From positions 2,604,001-2,668,000 of the forward strand of contig CM074700.1 of NCBI GenBank assembly GCA_037367355.1: a stretch of 64,000 nucleotides of DNA, given 5' to 3'. Shown piece after piece: positions 32,863-43,759 of the stretch. Both the position numbers and the translations under genes were made by a program. The first letter of the stretch is position 1. The number at the start of each line of letters is the position of its first letter. Under the pieces are notes generated by a model. The model had not been told where the DNA came from and searched no databases. It saw only the letters and a list, made by a program, of their open reading frames with translations. This DNA is from Neoscytalidium dimidiatum (Eukaryota > Ascomycota > Dothideomycetes > Botryosphaeriales > Botryosphaeriaceae).

Positions 32863-35663
32863 AGAGGGAGGCGGATGCTCATGGATCTTTGCGGAAGATT
32901 TCTTTGTGCATATTCCTGACACTTTATTTTTTTTTTCCTTCTATTTTGATTTTACGAGCGACGACATCATTCGCTATGGCGTTTTTTTCTTGTCTTCGTT
33001 CTTCTAATCATGAGATACCCTTGATGACTCGAACGTTGCTGGATGGGGAAGAGGAAAGGCAACTGGGATGATTGAGGAATGGTTTCGCTACAGGCATGTA
33101 TTCTTATGAATAACTTAGACTCATCTCACCCTTCGCACCTAGTTCGTAGTATAGCTCAGTTGCAGAGACGACGTTCTCGCGATCGTGCCTTCTCACTGAG
33201 CTCTCATGTACAACGAATCATACGTTACATTATCAAGGGCGCTCTCTATGACAAGGTGGCGACAGTGCATAATTGTCTCATCTCGAAATTCTTAAACACC
33301 TGAAACAGTTGACCCTTGAGAGTTCAAACTGTGCTACAAGAGCCAAGGAAAGTTAGAAAGGGTATCTTAGGACGGTTCGATTGACCAGTCTGGACTGGCC
33401 CGTCCATCAGCCCTACCTTATCTTAAGCTTTATGCTTTTTTCGCAGTGGTTGCCTGTTCCATGACCTCCCTGATCTCAGCCCTTCCCGCTGCAAGGGAGG
33501 TATGAGATCCCCTTATATTTGTTATTTTTTTTTATTTTTTTTTTTGGGTGAAAAGCTTGTGAACGGATACGGAGTATGAGGTCTGATCCCAAACGACTGC
33601 TTCGCCTACCAACGCGACTTTCTTCTGATGATAGGGTTTTTTGGAACCGGCTCGGTAGAAGTGGAGAAAGCTTGGGTTCTCCGGGGAAGAGAACAAGGCT
33701 GATGCATTTGGAATATACGTTGCAAGGTCCACGTTACAGGTTTGCTCACTTGGCCTCTGGACCGGACTCGAGCACGCTCGCATGGACGCCACAGCCGTGG
33801 CCCCCTGGAATTCGTTAATGCTTGATAGATGAGCCGCGTCTCTTTTTATTCGTGTCCATCTGCACTTTTTCCTTCGGCCGAAGGTTGCGCATCCGATACA
33901 ATTTTACCGAACATGGTTATATCTCTGGGCAGCTTTTGTCCGCTTACAGATGGTGCCTGGAACTTCAAGGTCAGGCCAATAGATATGGAGATACGGGTAA
34001 AAGGGTTTTAAAGCATTGTCTTCATCATCGCCTGCTTTCACTGCTGTATATGTTTTCAGACTTTTCGAATTTCTGCCCCCCCCCCCAAAAAAAAGGCGAC
34101 ATATGTGGTAGATACCGCTGTCCTTCTACAACGAGGTATGACAGGTATTCTGAGTCCCTTGGTCCTTGATTGGCCATGAACCGCGTATTTGTTCCTGCTG
34201 TACCTCAGATCATTGATCTTCCCGTCCCGCATCCGTAATACGGCGGAGGTTTTCGCTGTAGGGCTGTTCCGCCCCAGCCGCTCCCGCGCACCCGTCATGT
34301 ACTGGCATTTAGCGCGTGCTAGTATATGATCCAGAATCTCAAGGAAGCAAGGCTCCCGTGTTTCCTAGGAGAATTCCGGCACGGTCATGCGTCAAGAGTG
34401 CTTCACGTTCTGCTCTATGCTGATAAAGCAGAAGCTTAAAAGACTTCACCAAGGTCTCCGGATGACTACAGTTCAGCCGAGGCTTATGCTTCTCAAATTA
34501 TCCCGAAATAGTTGAAAATTTGTGGTCGAAGTCGAGCTCGTATAGGAATCTACCATTTTCCCGGGACAGAAGAGTTAAGCTTGTCCACCGTGTGCTTCAT
34601 GCAGGGAAATCAGCCAGAGTGCCATCCGAAACTCCACCAAATAAGCACCATTACATACGGCCCGACAATGATACACAAGATCTTCTGTCCATCTGAAGTA
34701 TTCCACAATTAAAAGAGAAAGGACTGCGCTCTATGCAGGTGGATTGTCCTTGCGTTGAGAAACAATAAAAACCATTAATTTCTCCTCTCACTCCAACAAA
34801 TGAGACTATCATCAAAGCTTAAGTGAGAGGTGGAACATCTGAAAGAAAGGTATCCTGAATCAACAGAACTCGTCGGCCATGGGTCATTTGCCCAAGGTCT
34901 ATATTTAGGTCTTCTCTGGTAACTTCCACTGGACGATAGCTGTATGTGAAATAGTGTAAATAATTCTCTTCCGAAGAGGGGGACGAGCTGAGTACAGCAC
35001 AGATCATGCACAAAGCGTCAATGGGTATAGATTACCGCGTAGTAAATCATGAATTTCCAAGCTAACTTCCCCTTAAGTTGATGGAAACTCTAACCTGGAG
35101 GTTTCGAGACTAGTGGAGGATGGCGACATCAATGAATCTCGATTATTCTTAAATGACCTACTATTGTAGGCGGCCTATGTGACTTGCCGTGGATAAACCC
35201 GCAATTTTCAGTGTACATCGGCAGGGCGTAATTATCACTTGCTAGGTAAGCAATTTTTAGCATGTTTGACCCAATTCAGCTAGTTCTTGCGGCTAGAGTG
35301 CAGCAACACAGGTCAGGGAAACGAGGGAACTGAAGAACATTGAATCGACCTCTGGCGAGAGGCTCTGGGGGGTTTGGGGGGGTTTGAAGATAAGCTGGTA
35401 GTCACTGACGTGATGACACATGGAGCAAATTCTTGAATTCAGAAAGGATGAGTTGCAACCGATTGCTGCAAACATATTTCTCTGTTTCTTACCCTTCCGA
35501 CTTCCATTTGGCCGAGCGTATATGGTGGATCTCACAGAATGGTTAAACTTAGCTTGAACCCTTTGTGAGTCTGAACCGAAATGTAGAATAGCTCTGAACA
35601 GCCACCTCTTTGAGTATTCTCTGGATTTCTTGCCGTTGAGGCCGAGGTAAAGTTTGAGTAGGC
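32863..35663. other. Long AT-richer intergenic region
   Basis: 2.8 kb without a supported gene; no open frame exceeds about 115 codons. It holds T/A homopolymer runs at 32928-32938 and 33520-33545, and a C13-A8 block at about 34077-34094. Nothing resembling a transposase or reverse transcriptase was seen. Confidence 0.55.
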
Positions 35664-36455
35664 CTATAGAAACATTCGGCCAAACTGTTTCTCTAATTGG
35701 CGGAAAGACACGTCCGAGATATGTGACTCGCAGGTGGTGCTACTCTCTAGGTGCTGGCAAAGTCCGCTGAGTAGGCGGAATATGTCGCCGCACTTCATGC
35801 ACTCGAACGGGAACGCGCGACCGTAGACCTGTGGAATGTTGACTCCTTGGCGGAAGTCGGAGATGTAGTCTTCAGTGACGAAGGAACGTAAGTTGTTGCA
35901 TTTGGTCATCAGAGCGAAGTTGATGTCGCCAAGGCCGCAACCGGAAGGGCAAGTTCCGGATTCGAGGTGCAGGATCATATGGGACATGCGGATGAACTTG
36001 CGGTAGCAGCCCCAGCATTCGATCTTGGCGGCTGTGTGGGTAATCATGTGCTGGGTGAGGTTGTTGTCGTTGATGCAGTGTTTGTCGCACTTGTGGCAGG
36101 CGACGACGGCTTCCTGGTGCGCCTTGTATGAGGAGTGGTTGCGGAACCAGGTATCGCAGCCATAGCAGCAGTACGGGTAGCAGCCCTCCGTGCGGAAGTG
36201 GTCTTCGAGCTCGTCCCAATCTTCGCCGTCGAAGCCACACTCTAGGCAGAGGTTGTGGGCGTAGGAGTTCTCCCAATGCATCTGCCGAGCACCGACTGAG
36301 ACAAAGTCTCGGTCACATCGCTCGCAGTAAACGTGACGGGAGGAGTTGATGTAGTGAGCTCGGATATTGCGGAACCAACGATTGCATTCGTCGCAGTAGT
36401 CCCTATGGAATCTCGGTGAGCATGCTTTCCTGCTGTAGGAGCTGCAAACTTACAT
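35664..36455 (-). CDS. Multi-zinc-finger (C2H2-type) protein, start codon split by an intron
   Basis: The main exon is 36402-35664. Reading from D-Y-C-D-E-C-N-R-W-F, successive Cys/His units follow: Y-C-E-R-C-D-R-D-F with a downstream H; C-L-E-C-G-F with an H pair; C-Y-G-C-D-T-W-F with a single H; C-H-K-C-D-K-H-C with H-M-I-T-H; C-W-G-C-Y-R-K-F with H-M-I-L-H; and F-E-C-M-K-C-G-D-I-F. These are degenerate C2H2 fingers. No ATG precedes them in the exon. A 51-nt intron at 36403-36453 (GTAAGT donor, CATAG acceptor) would join AT at 36455-36454 to the G at 36402, creating AUG directly before D-Y-C and a 246-residue protein. The alternative ATG at 36281 would drop the first two finger-like units. 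Nucleic-acid or protein binding is inferred. Confidence 0.72.
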
Positions 36456-38564
36456 GATGAGGACAGCGGCCTCCGCGGCCGCAGTGTTCGGTCAGTACGT
36501 GATTGGGTGTTGGTGCAGATTCGGGCCGTGATGAAAAAGTGAGAAGAGTGAAAGAGCCATTGGAGGCCGGTTGCAAACGAACGGGGTGAGGAGGCAGCCG
36601 TTGCCCGTGCCCTGCGGATCCAGCGCGGCGCCTCCGTGTACAGTGAACCTCGATTGAGGCCGTGACCACCAAGACATCCACTCCCCGACCCCACAACTAA
36701 TTCGTCTCATTTAGTCGATCAACGCCCTGCGCAAAGCTGTCCTTTTTGGACGCCCGAGATGCTCTACCGTGCGCTGACAGTCTATGCGCGCCCAGTGGAA
36801 GCAATAAGTGAGGTTGCAGCGCCACGCAAACAAAAACGTCGCCGTCACTCCGTGAACCTGACAAGGTGCTTTCTCCTAGGTGCAAGCTGACTCGCGGCAA
36901 CCTCCATAGGCCCGGCATGCGGTCGTGCAGAGACTATACTGACACGCTTGTATACACGTTTCACCCACCGGAGGAAAATAGACTTGCCTGAGCGGTCCTA
37001 TCTTGGGCAGGGCTGTATGGGCTTCGGCTGCATTGCAATTTCTACATGACTCGAGATAAGAAAGCTAGATAACCAGGTATTCCTGACGTCATGTCCTGGT
37101 GGTTCTCAATCTCAAGGTGCTCGACGGTGCGCGAAGGCAGCAGTGCAACACCAAAAACATGCAAACACCAGCCGTCGCTCTCCCGCACCAGCAGCGGGGC
37201 CGTACCGTGGGCTCGGATCCTGAGTGGCTTCGGCAATGCTCCGCTCTCCGCATCGCCAGGGTCAAGCGGCGTCTTGCGACTCGAAATGGCCGAGATGGAG
37301 GAGAAGGTCTTGACTCGCAGCCCAGATTGGAGGCTGCCCCGGATGCTCTCCACAGCCGAGAGCACCGCCATCCATCGTACACACACACACCGTACCTGCG
37401 GTTTCAGAAGACGGACTGGCTCGGACGCCTGACGGGCGCTGTGGGCCAAGGTGGCTTTTTCGGTGGCTTTCTGTGTGTCTCCAAGGGGATATTGAAAAGC
37501 AAAAGAGGGCCGTCAGTCCACAGCCGAATGAGGTGCATGTGAGAGGGGTGTTGTTCATTATCAACGGCGCGGCAGGGGCAGTATAGATGAGCGGGCCAAT
37601 GGCAGAGCGCAGCGCGGCTTGCTTCTCGTTTGCCAAATTTCCACCCACCCTCCAGTACCGCAGATACGCTCCGGGCCGCCCTCCTCATTTTACCCTGCGC
37701 CTGCCGCATCTCGGATGCGTTTCAGCTTGCTCGAGGCGCTCGGCTGGGCGGCGCATGAGGACGAGATGCCGACCTTGTGTCCGTTGCTTTTTGGCCAGCC
37801 TCGCGGGTGTCCCGGGATAAGGTTCGGCTCACACGGCGCATGGGGATTTGATTTTTCGAGGCACTCCAAGTCACCGGCGCGCACAATGTTCGAGAATTTC
37901 GAGCGAAAAATTTCTTGCGCGGCTTGCGGCCTGATCAGCAACGATGTTGATGGACAACTCTCGGCCGTCGTGGTAAAAAAATGGCTGGCACGTACCAGGA
38001 GGCGTCCGATGGGCGTCGAAGCGACGCACGGCGCTCCGGATGGCTGCTGGCAGCCCATGTCAGCTGCGCCTGAGCGGATGCACCGGGGTGATCGCTGTAC
38101 CTCGCGCTGCGCCGATGCCGTCATGGCCAGCGCAGCATCTGTGACGCTGAGCTGCTGGCGGCGACAGAGAGCGCGCTGGCCGCTGCTCGGGCGCACGCAT
38201 GGCTCAACGCCGGCGGCGGTTCCTGAAAGGCGCAGGGGCGATTATATTAAGGCGCGAGGTGTAGCTGAAGTGCACGAGGATTGGGGTGATCATTCCAGCC
38301 ACGGTCCGCCGCGGTCCATAACGCCTACGTCAGTCAGGCGGCTCTCGAAAGGGTTCGCAAGCGTCAGCCAGCCGTTGGGAGCGAGGCCATCCCGGCAGCC
38401 TGCTGCAGCTGCCCGCATTTTGTACAACCCATTGCACTCGCTCCCTTCCTTCTCTCCCAAAGCCCTGCATTCCCCCAACCCTTTAATGTATATCTCCGCA
38501 GCCCCCGCCCGCCCTCTATAGCTGCTGCACAACATCCCGAACGGCCGCTCGAGGCCCGCCCAAC
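36456..38564. other. Divergent intergenic region, zinc-finger and SYLF genes
   Basis: 2.1 kb. Several frames are open together at 37042-37542 on both strands (up to 147 codons), which fits stop-poor GC-rich DNA better than any single gene; none has a domain. The plus ORF at 37619-38521 is Arg/Pro/Ala-rich and probably fortuitous. A TATATTAA at 38243-38250 and TGTATATC near 38490 are candidate core elements for the SYLF gene. Confidence 0.5.
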
Positions 38565-40710
38565 ATGTGGCAACGAACCAAACACAACAGCAAGGCCGGT
38601 TTCGACAAGCTGTGGTCGTGGGCAGACAAGTTGGGCGCTCCCGTCAACAGGCTGTCCAACAAGCTTGGTTCGGAAGCCTTCTGGCCGACTACGCTGGACA
38701 AAGAGAGCGAGAAAGCCGCCCGCATCTTGCGCAGCTTTTGCAGTGAGTTCCATCTCTCGCGGAACCTCGCGGAGTGGTGTGCTGACCAACGCGAACAGAG
38801 GACGGTTTCTACGAAGAAGAGGTGCTATCAACCCTCGATGGACCTAAGCAAAAGCAAAGGGTGCTCAAGAAGATCCCGTCAGAGGTATGCGCAGCCTTGC
38901 GTCGCTGTTGTTCTGCTGTTGCGCGCCCAATGCTGACACCTGGCTGCCCAAGGTTATTCGAAATGCCGTCGGTCTCGCCATCTTCACGACCATGCGCAGT
39001 GGTCTCTGGGTGTCCGGCGCTGGCGGAAGCGGCATTCTGGTCGGACGCACAGAAGACGGCTCATGGTCACCGCCCTCGGGTATCATGCTACACACGGCCG
39101 GCCTCGGCTTCCTCGTCGGCGTCGACATCTACGACTGCGTAGTGGTCATCAACACTCACAATGCATTGGAGGCCTTCTCGAAGGTGCGATGCACAGTTGG
39201 TGGCGAAGTAAGCGCTGTCGCCGGCCCGGTGGGCGTCGGTGGCATCGTCGAGTCAGAGGTGCACAAGAGACAGGCACCCATATTCACCTACATGAAATCG
39301 AGGGGGTTCTATGCTGGCGTCCAAATCGACGGGACAGTGGTGATAGAACGAACGGATGAAAACGAGAGGTTCTACGGCGAAAGGATAGGCGTTGCAGATA
39401 TCCTCGCCGGGAAGGTGCGGCACCCACCTCCGGAGATCCGAGCTTTGATGGAAACCATCCGAGCGGCACAAGGCGACACCGATATCGACCAAAGCCTGTT
39501 GACCGAAGAGCCGCCGCCTGGAGACTTTGAAATTGACACCGAGGGCCATCAATTTGGTGTTCCAGATAAACTGGACCCGGATCCGTACGGAGTGCTTGCG
39601 TTGGAGAAAGAAGGGTTTCACATCGTTGAGGCAGGCACCGGCAAGCGGCCAACGAGCGAGGCTTTTGAATTCAATCCCAGTCCACACAGTCCCATTTACA
39701 GCACTTTCAGCAGGAGAAGCATTGATAGGAGCAGCTACAGGGACAGCAAGACTATTAGCAGGAGGAGCAGCTGGAGGACCAGCACGCTCAGCAACATGAC
39801 TGATCGTGGCACGCAAACTGTCGACATGGGCGTCCAGGCTGATCTTGATGCGCCAAGTGCAAGCAGCCGGAGGGTTTCGGAGTCTGAGACCCGTTCACCT
39901 ATGGCGGAGATTCCTGAGAACGAAGTTGCGAAAGCCGAGCCTCTTGCGCGACCCCCAATGTCGAGGACAAGCTCCAATGCTGCTTCGATGAAAAGCATAA
40001 AGGAGGAGGCGAAAGAGGATGAGAAGGATGATGAGAAGGACGGCGAGAAGGAGAAGGAGCAGGAAAGTCAGAAGTCAGCAGACAACGCTGAGGGAACGCA
40101 GACGGAGGAGATTCATGTCACACTGGCGATGGAAGACGAACGAAAGCCCACGGACGCGGCGAAGCCAAAGAGCGAGCAAACTGACGAGACCTCCGAGACG
40201 ACTATAAGCGAACAGGCGCCCAACTTCGCTAGGTTCTCGACGTATGACTATGAGAACGTTGCTGTCGAGGAACCTGTTGTGCATCAGGTTCGACAGGCGG
40301 CCACCCCACAGGCGATCCGTGCAAGGCTTGTAACAGTAAAGAAGCCAACTCCTCCAAGGATCCCCCCGCGTAACCCCGTCCGAAACAGGAGAGGTCCTCT
40401 GATCATCAATGCCGAGCCCTATAACGCCGACATTTCTCGCGACAGCATGTCCCCTCGCTCACCGCCATCTTCTTCTGAGCATCCGTCCGTCAGCACCATG
40501 GACAGTGCCTCGACCGTCAGCTCCAGGGATTCTTTTTCTTCTGATGAGGGGATCGACGCTATGAATAAGCGAATTAGCGTGATTCGAATGGCCGACGACG
40601 AGATGGCAAGCTCGCTAAAGGAGAAGTCGAGGAGCTCTGAAGAGCTTCACTCGGCGGCTGCCGCTCCTGTACAGCAGGCGAAGAGCCCGATTGAGGAAGA
40701 TTTTTCTTAA
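38565..40710 (+). CDS. SYLF (YSC84-type) domain lipid/actin-binding protein
   Basis: Three exons, 38565-38742, 38799-38884 and 38953-40710, give 673 residues; the 56- and 68-nt introns keep phase and the first has a GCTGACC branch site. After an N-terminal helix (W-S-W-A-D-K-L-G-A-P-V-N) comes A-A-R-I-L-R-S-F-C-K-D. The SYLF core follows: I-R-N-A-V-G-L-A-I-F-T-T-M-R-S-G, G-G-S-G-I-L-V-G-R, G-L-G-F-L-V-G-V-D-I-Y-D and G-P-V-G-V-G. SYLF proteins bind phosphoinositides and actin at endocytic sites (yeast Lsb3/Ysc84). Here the yeast-type C-terminal SH3 domain is absent. Instead, residues from about 340 to the end are disordered, Ser/Glu/Lys-rich with a charged K-E-E-A-K-E-D-E-K-D-D-E-K-D block. 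A scaffold role in endocytosis is inferred. Confidence 0.92.
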
Positions 40711-42033
40711 GATGTTAATGATGTTCAGACCACTGACGCTATTTGTACTGTCTAATACGGCCTTCATTTCTTTTCGGTCCTAAGCGCTGGCATATATTGA
40801 CTTGGAGTCTGGGACGAGCTTTGAACGACACTTCGATTCTACGCCCATCCGGCGGACTTTTGGGTAAGGTGGCTTATGGTGTTCTTACGGACGATTATGC
40901 GTACGCGCAGACATGAGGACTGGAATTAGGGTCATTGGACGATACATATTCCCTTTGTGTTGGATTTGGAATTGCGGCTTACCCAGCTCCCCCATCATTC
41001 TTCTTTACGAGTTTCTCTTGCCTTCTCTCTCATGACGTCTTTCACGTTCAGTCGAGAACGATCTTTTCTCATAGATCTCTTCAAGCAGAGTCTCTTGCTT
41101 ATGTCGATTCTAGTCAATTCATCAGTTCGACATGCACACTTCCGTCATGTTTTTGGCGCCATGGCCTCGGCCTCGTGAACAAGCGCAAGCACATGTTTGC
41201 CACAGTCCGGGCCGAAGGGCTTGATGGAGGCATTCCGGATGGGCGTCTCGGAAGCAAGCGTCACGATGGTTGCGGTGCCGCAAGAGGCTCGGCAGCGCGT
41301 GAGTCTTTCACCGCTAGCAAAGCATGTCAGCATTGGTGGTGCTGCAAGGTGGGAGCCGCCGTGTTCCGATTGTGCGGGCAGCGGGAGGTTCAAGGCTTTA
41401 CAGCGTTTGAGAAGAGCCCTGGCGGAGGAGAAAGCGGCTTTACACCGCGTGTCCAAGGGCGCGGCCGTCTTTATCGGGGATTTGTAACTTTCTCAAAGCG
41501 GGCAGGGCGGACGACGTGGACCTATTGTTCTCCTGGAGCGGCGGGTTCCTAAGCTTATCATATGTCATTATGCGCTGCTAGAGGTTGAAGTCAGCAACGG
41601 GGACGATGTCAGCCCCCACCTGGTGTACTATTGCAATGTCACGAGAGCGGACGAGCAGGAGGGCGCAGACCGCCCGGAGTCGGTGTCGTGGTCGCGGGAT
41701 GCGGGCTCAGACGCTGCAGTGCGGGCGTGGGCAGCGGGAAGCGCGGTGGGTTCCGGCCCACAAGCAGACACGGCGGCGGTGACGTCTGCACGATTTGAGC
41801 CTCATTGCGCCGCGGGAGCCAGTAGGAAGCGTGGCCGCGTGGATCGTGGAGCAGCGCATCCCACGCACGTAGCACGATCCCTCCGCCTCCAGTGATGTTC
41901 GCCTCGCCGCAGCCATGCAGGTGTTTCTCGTTGCCCGCCGCCGGCCGATTGCCAGGCCGCCAGGAACTGCAGCGGTGCGCGTGGCCAACCCTCGACCCCC
42001 TCCCCTGGCAGCGAGCGGGAGTGCGGCTCTCAC

Positions 42034-42049
42034 GCTGCTGATGCTGCTG

Positions 42050-42084
<35 letters not shown>
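42034..42084. repeat. CTG trinucleotide run, interrupted twice by ATG
   Basis: About 17 triplets of the form CTG with two GATGCTGCTG interruptions, so not perfectly uniform. Confidence 0.9.
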
Positions 42085-42085
<1 letters not shown>

Positions 42086-42540
42086 GGTCCTGCTTGGTCC
42101 TGCTTCTCGCAGTGTCGGTGTCGGTGTCGGTGTCAGTATCGCGCTCCACCACTGGCAACCTCGCGGATTGCGCTTCCCTTCGCGGACTCGGGGCAGGGCA
42201 GGGCAGGGTCGCTGCGGTGGGGCCGAGATTTTGGGACAGGATCCAACGGGCGCTGGCGCAGACTGTCAGCATACCTAGCGGAGGGGGAGTGGTGACATGC
42301 CGCGAGGAGTATTGTAGCAGCAGCATCACTGGCCGATCTGGGCCCCGCCAAAAATAGCTGCCGCCGTGCTTGCTTGCTTGCTTGCTTCAAGCGTTGCCCA
42401 TCACGGCCGCTGGCCAAGCGAGAACAGAGGTGTCGCGTCACGCACGCCTTCCCTCTTCCTCTCCGCCCGCCGTCTCACACCGCACGATTCATCGCAACCG
42501 CCACATGACGGTGCCCCCGGCGCGCGTCACGATCCGGCGC

Positions 42541-42597
42541 CCTCTGCCCTTCCGACTGCCTCTGCCCTTCCGACTGCCTCTGCCCTCTGACCTCTGC
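42541..42597. repeat. 18-bp minisatellite, two full copies plus partial
   Basis: The unit CCTCTGCCCTTCCGACTG occurs twice in perfect tandem at 42541-42576, followed by shortened CCTCTGCC copies. Confidence 0.9.
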
Positions 42598-43265
42598 TGC
42601 CACCCGCACCCACATCCGTACCCGCTCCCGCACCTGCTCCCTCTGCCACCGCGGCAGCGCACGGTCGCCGATTATTAACCCCTCCTGCTCTCACGTAACC
42701 TCCAGCAGCCACTGCGCCGCAAAACTCCGTCTCCACTCGCCGTTTCTTTTTCCAGCCGGCAGAGGCGTGGCTGACCGCGGCACTATGGCCTAGCTGTACC
42801 TGCTTCGCGTCGCGGCCATTGGCACACGGCCCTTTCATGGTGGTGTGCGAGGATGGCGCCCCCGGCCGTGCTGCTCACCACACATGCCCGCCGCGCGCCC
42901 CCATTCGCGCCGCCGTCCGCGCCGTTGGAGTCAAAGCCCAGAGCCGCGGTAGGGATGCCCGCGCGGATCTGGCGCCAGCTGAAGACCCCGAGAGCCTCCC
43001 CATTGCGGTCCGCAGTCGTCGTGTAACCGAACGCCCGCTCGTCCCCATTGATTGGAACCACTGCTGGGCGGTGCTAACGCGACATGCAGCCCTATCTAAG
43101 CATCTGTGCTGACTGCTCTTCTTCCTTCCCTTGTAACTGACCTCTCCCCATCTCGTTGCCTGCCGTCCACCTGCATTATGCACACCGTAGGGCTGCTCGC
43201 CGTCGAGAGAGAGCCTCCCTCCTCATCATCATCATCGCCGCCTGTCAGAAACAGCTAACATCTGC

Positions 43266-43273
43266 TATAAAAG
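43266..43273 (+). promoter_or_regulatory. TATA box of the small Cys protein gene
   Basis: CTATAAAAGCCC is a near-ideal TATA element, 224 bp upstream of the ATG at 43490. The expected leader of about 190 nt is CT-rich and has no upstream ATG from about 43300 on. This suggests strongly regulated transcription. Confidence 0.7.
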
Positions 43274-43489
43274 CCCGCTGCCTGACCGGACGAAAAGCCA
43301 TCCTGATCATCAGATCAGCCCGTTCACAGCCTCTTATCAAATCCTCTGCTTCCTCGGCTTCCTTACTTCAGCTCCTCAGTTCGTCTCTGGACCATCCTCC
43401 CTTACAGTCTCTGTTCTTACCGTCTCATCCTCCTCCGCTCTTCTCTCTCTCTCTTTCTCTCTCTGTCTCACGGCCACCCAACCGCCAGG

Positions 43490-43759
43490 ATGTGCTATCA
43501 AGTCGTCGAGCGCTACGCTGTTTGCCGTTGTCTGTACCATAAGCACGCCATTGACCCTTGTCCGCAATACGGGCAGTATGGCCATTCGGTCCAAGAAAAG
43601 ACGGTCCTCGTCGGTTACGCCTGCAATGTGCACACCAACTACAGCCTTGGAGCCGCGTCAAGTCCAACATACAGCAACGAGCTCCACCCGGATTCTGGGT
43701 ACTCGAGCCTCTCCAGCCTCGACTCCTGCAGCTCGCACCACCGCTATCACCGCTTCTAG
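43490..43759 (+). CDS. Small Cys-containing fungal protein of unknown function
   Basis: Single exon of 89 residues, from an ATG in the context CAGGATGTGC to TAG 43757-43759. The first 45 residues look structured: M-C-Y-Q-V-V-E-R-Y-A-V-C-R-C-L-Y, then D-P-C, Q-E-K-T-V-L-V-G-Y-A-C. Cysteines at 2, 12, 14, 24 and 45 could bind a metal. The second half is Ser/Tyr/His-rich and ends H-H-R-Y-H-R-F. There is no signal peptide. From memory, short proteins with a similar C-R-C-L-Y opening recur in filamentous ascomycetes without known function; a database search would be needed to confirm. The preceding TATA box supports the gene call. Confidence 0.72.
   Translation: MCYQVVERYAVCRCLYHKHAIDPCPQYGQYGHSVQEKTVLVGYACNVHTNYSLGAASSPTYSNELHPDSGYSSLSSLDSCSSHHRYHRF

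Larger units (their letters stand above)
40711..43489. other. Repeat-rich intergenic region and promoter of the small Cys gene
   Basis: 2.8 kb without a supported gene. From 42.0 to 42.6 kb it carries a cluster of short tandem repeats: CTG, GTCGGT at 42113-42135, GCTT at 42367-42387 and an 18-mer. Open frames here simply translate these repeats. A TATA box lies 224 bp before the next ATG. Confidence 0.6.

Noticed and set aside
33140..33215. tRNA-like stretch with a D-arm-like TAGCTCAGTTG
   Set aside because: No GGTTCRANYCC-type T-arm and no matching acceptor stem follow, so it does not fold as a tRNA.
37619..38521. 300-codon plus-strand ORF
   Set aside because: TTG start, Arg/Ala/Pro-rich, no domain, and it covers the probable promoter of the SYLF gene.
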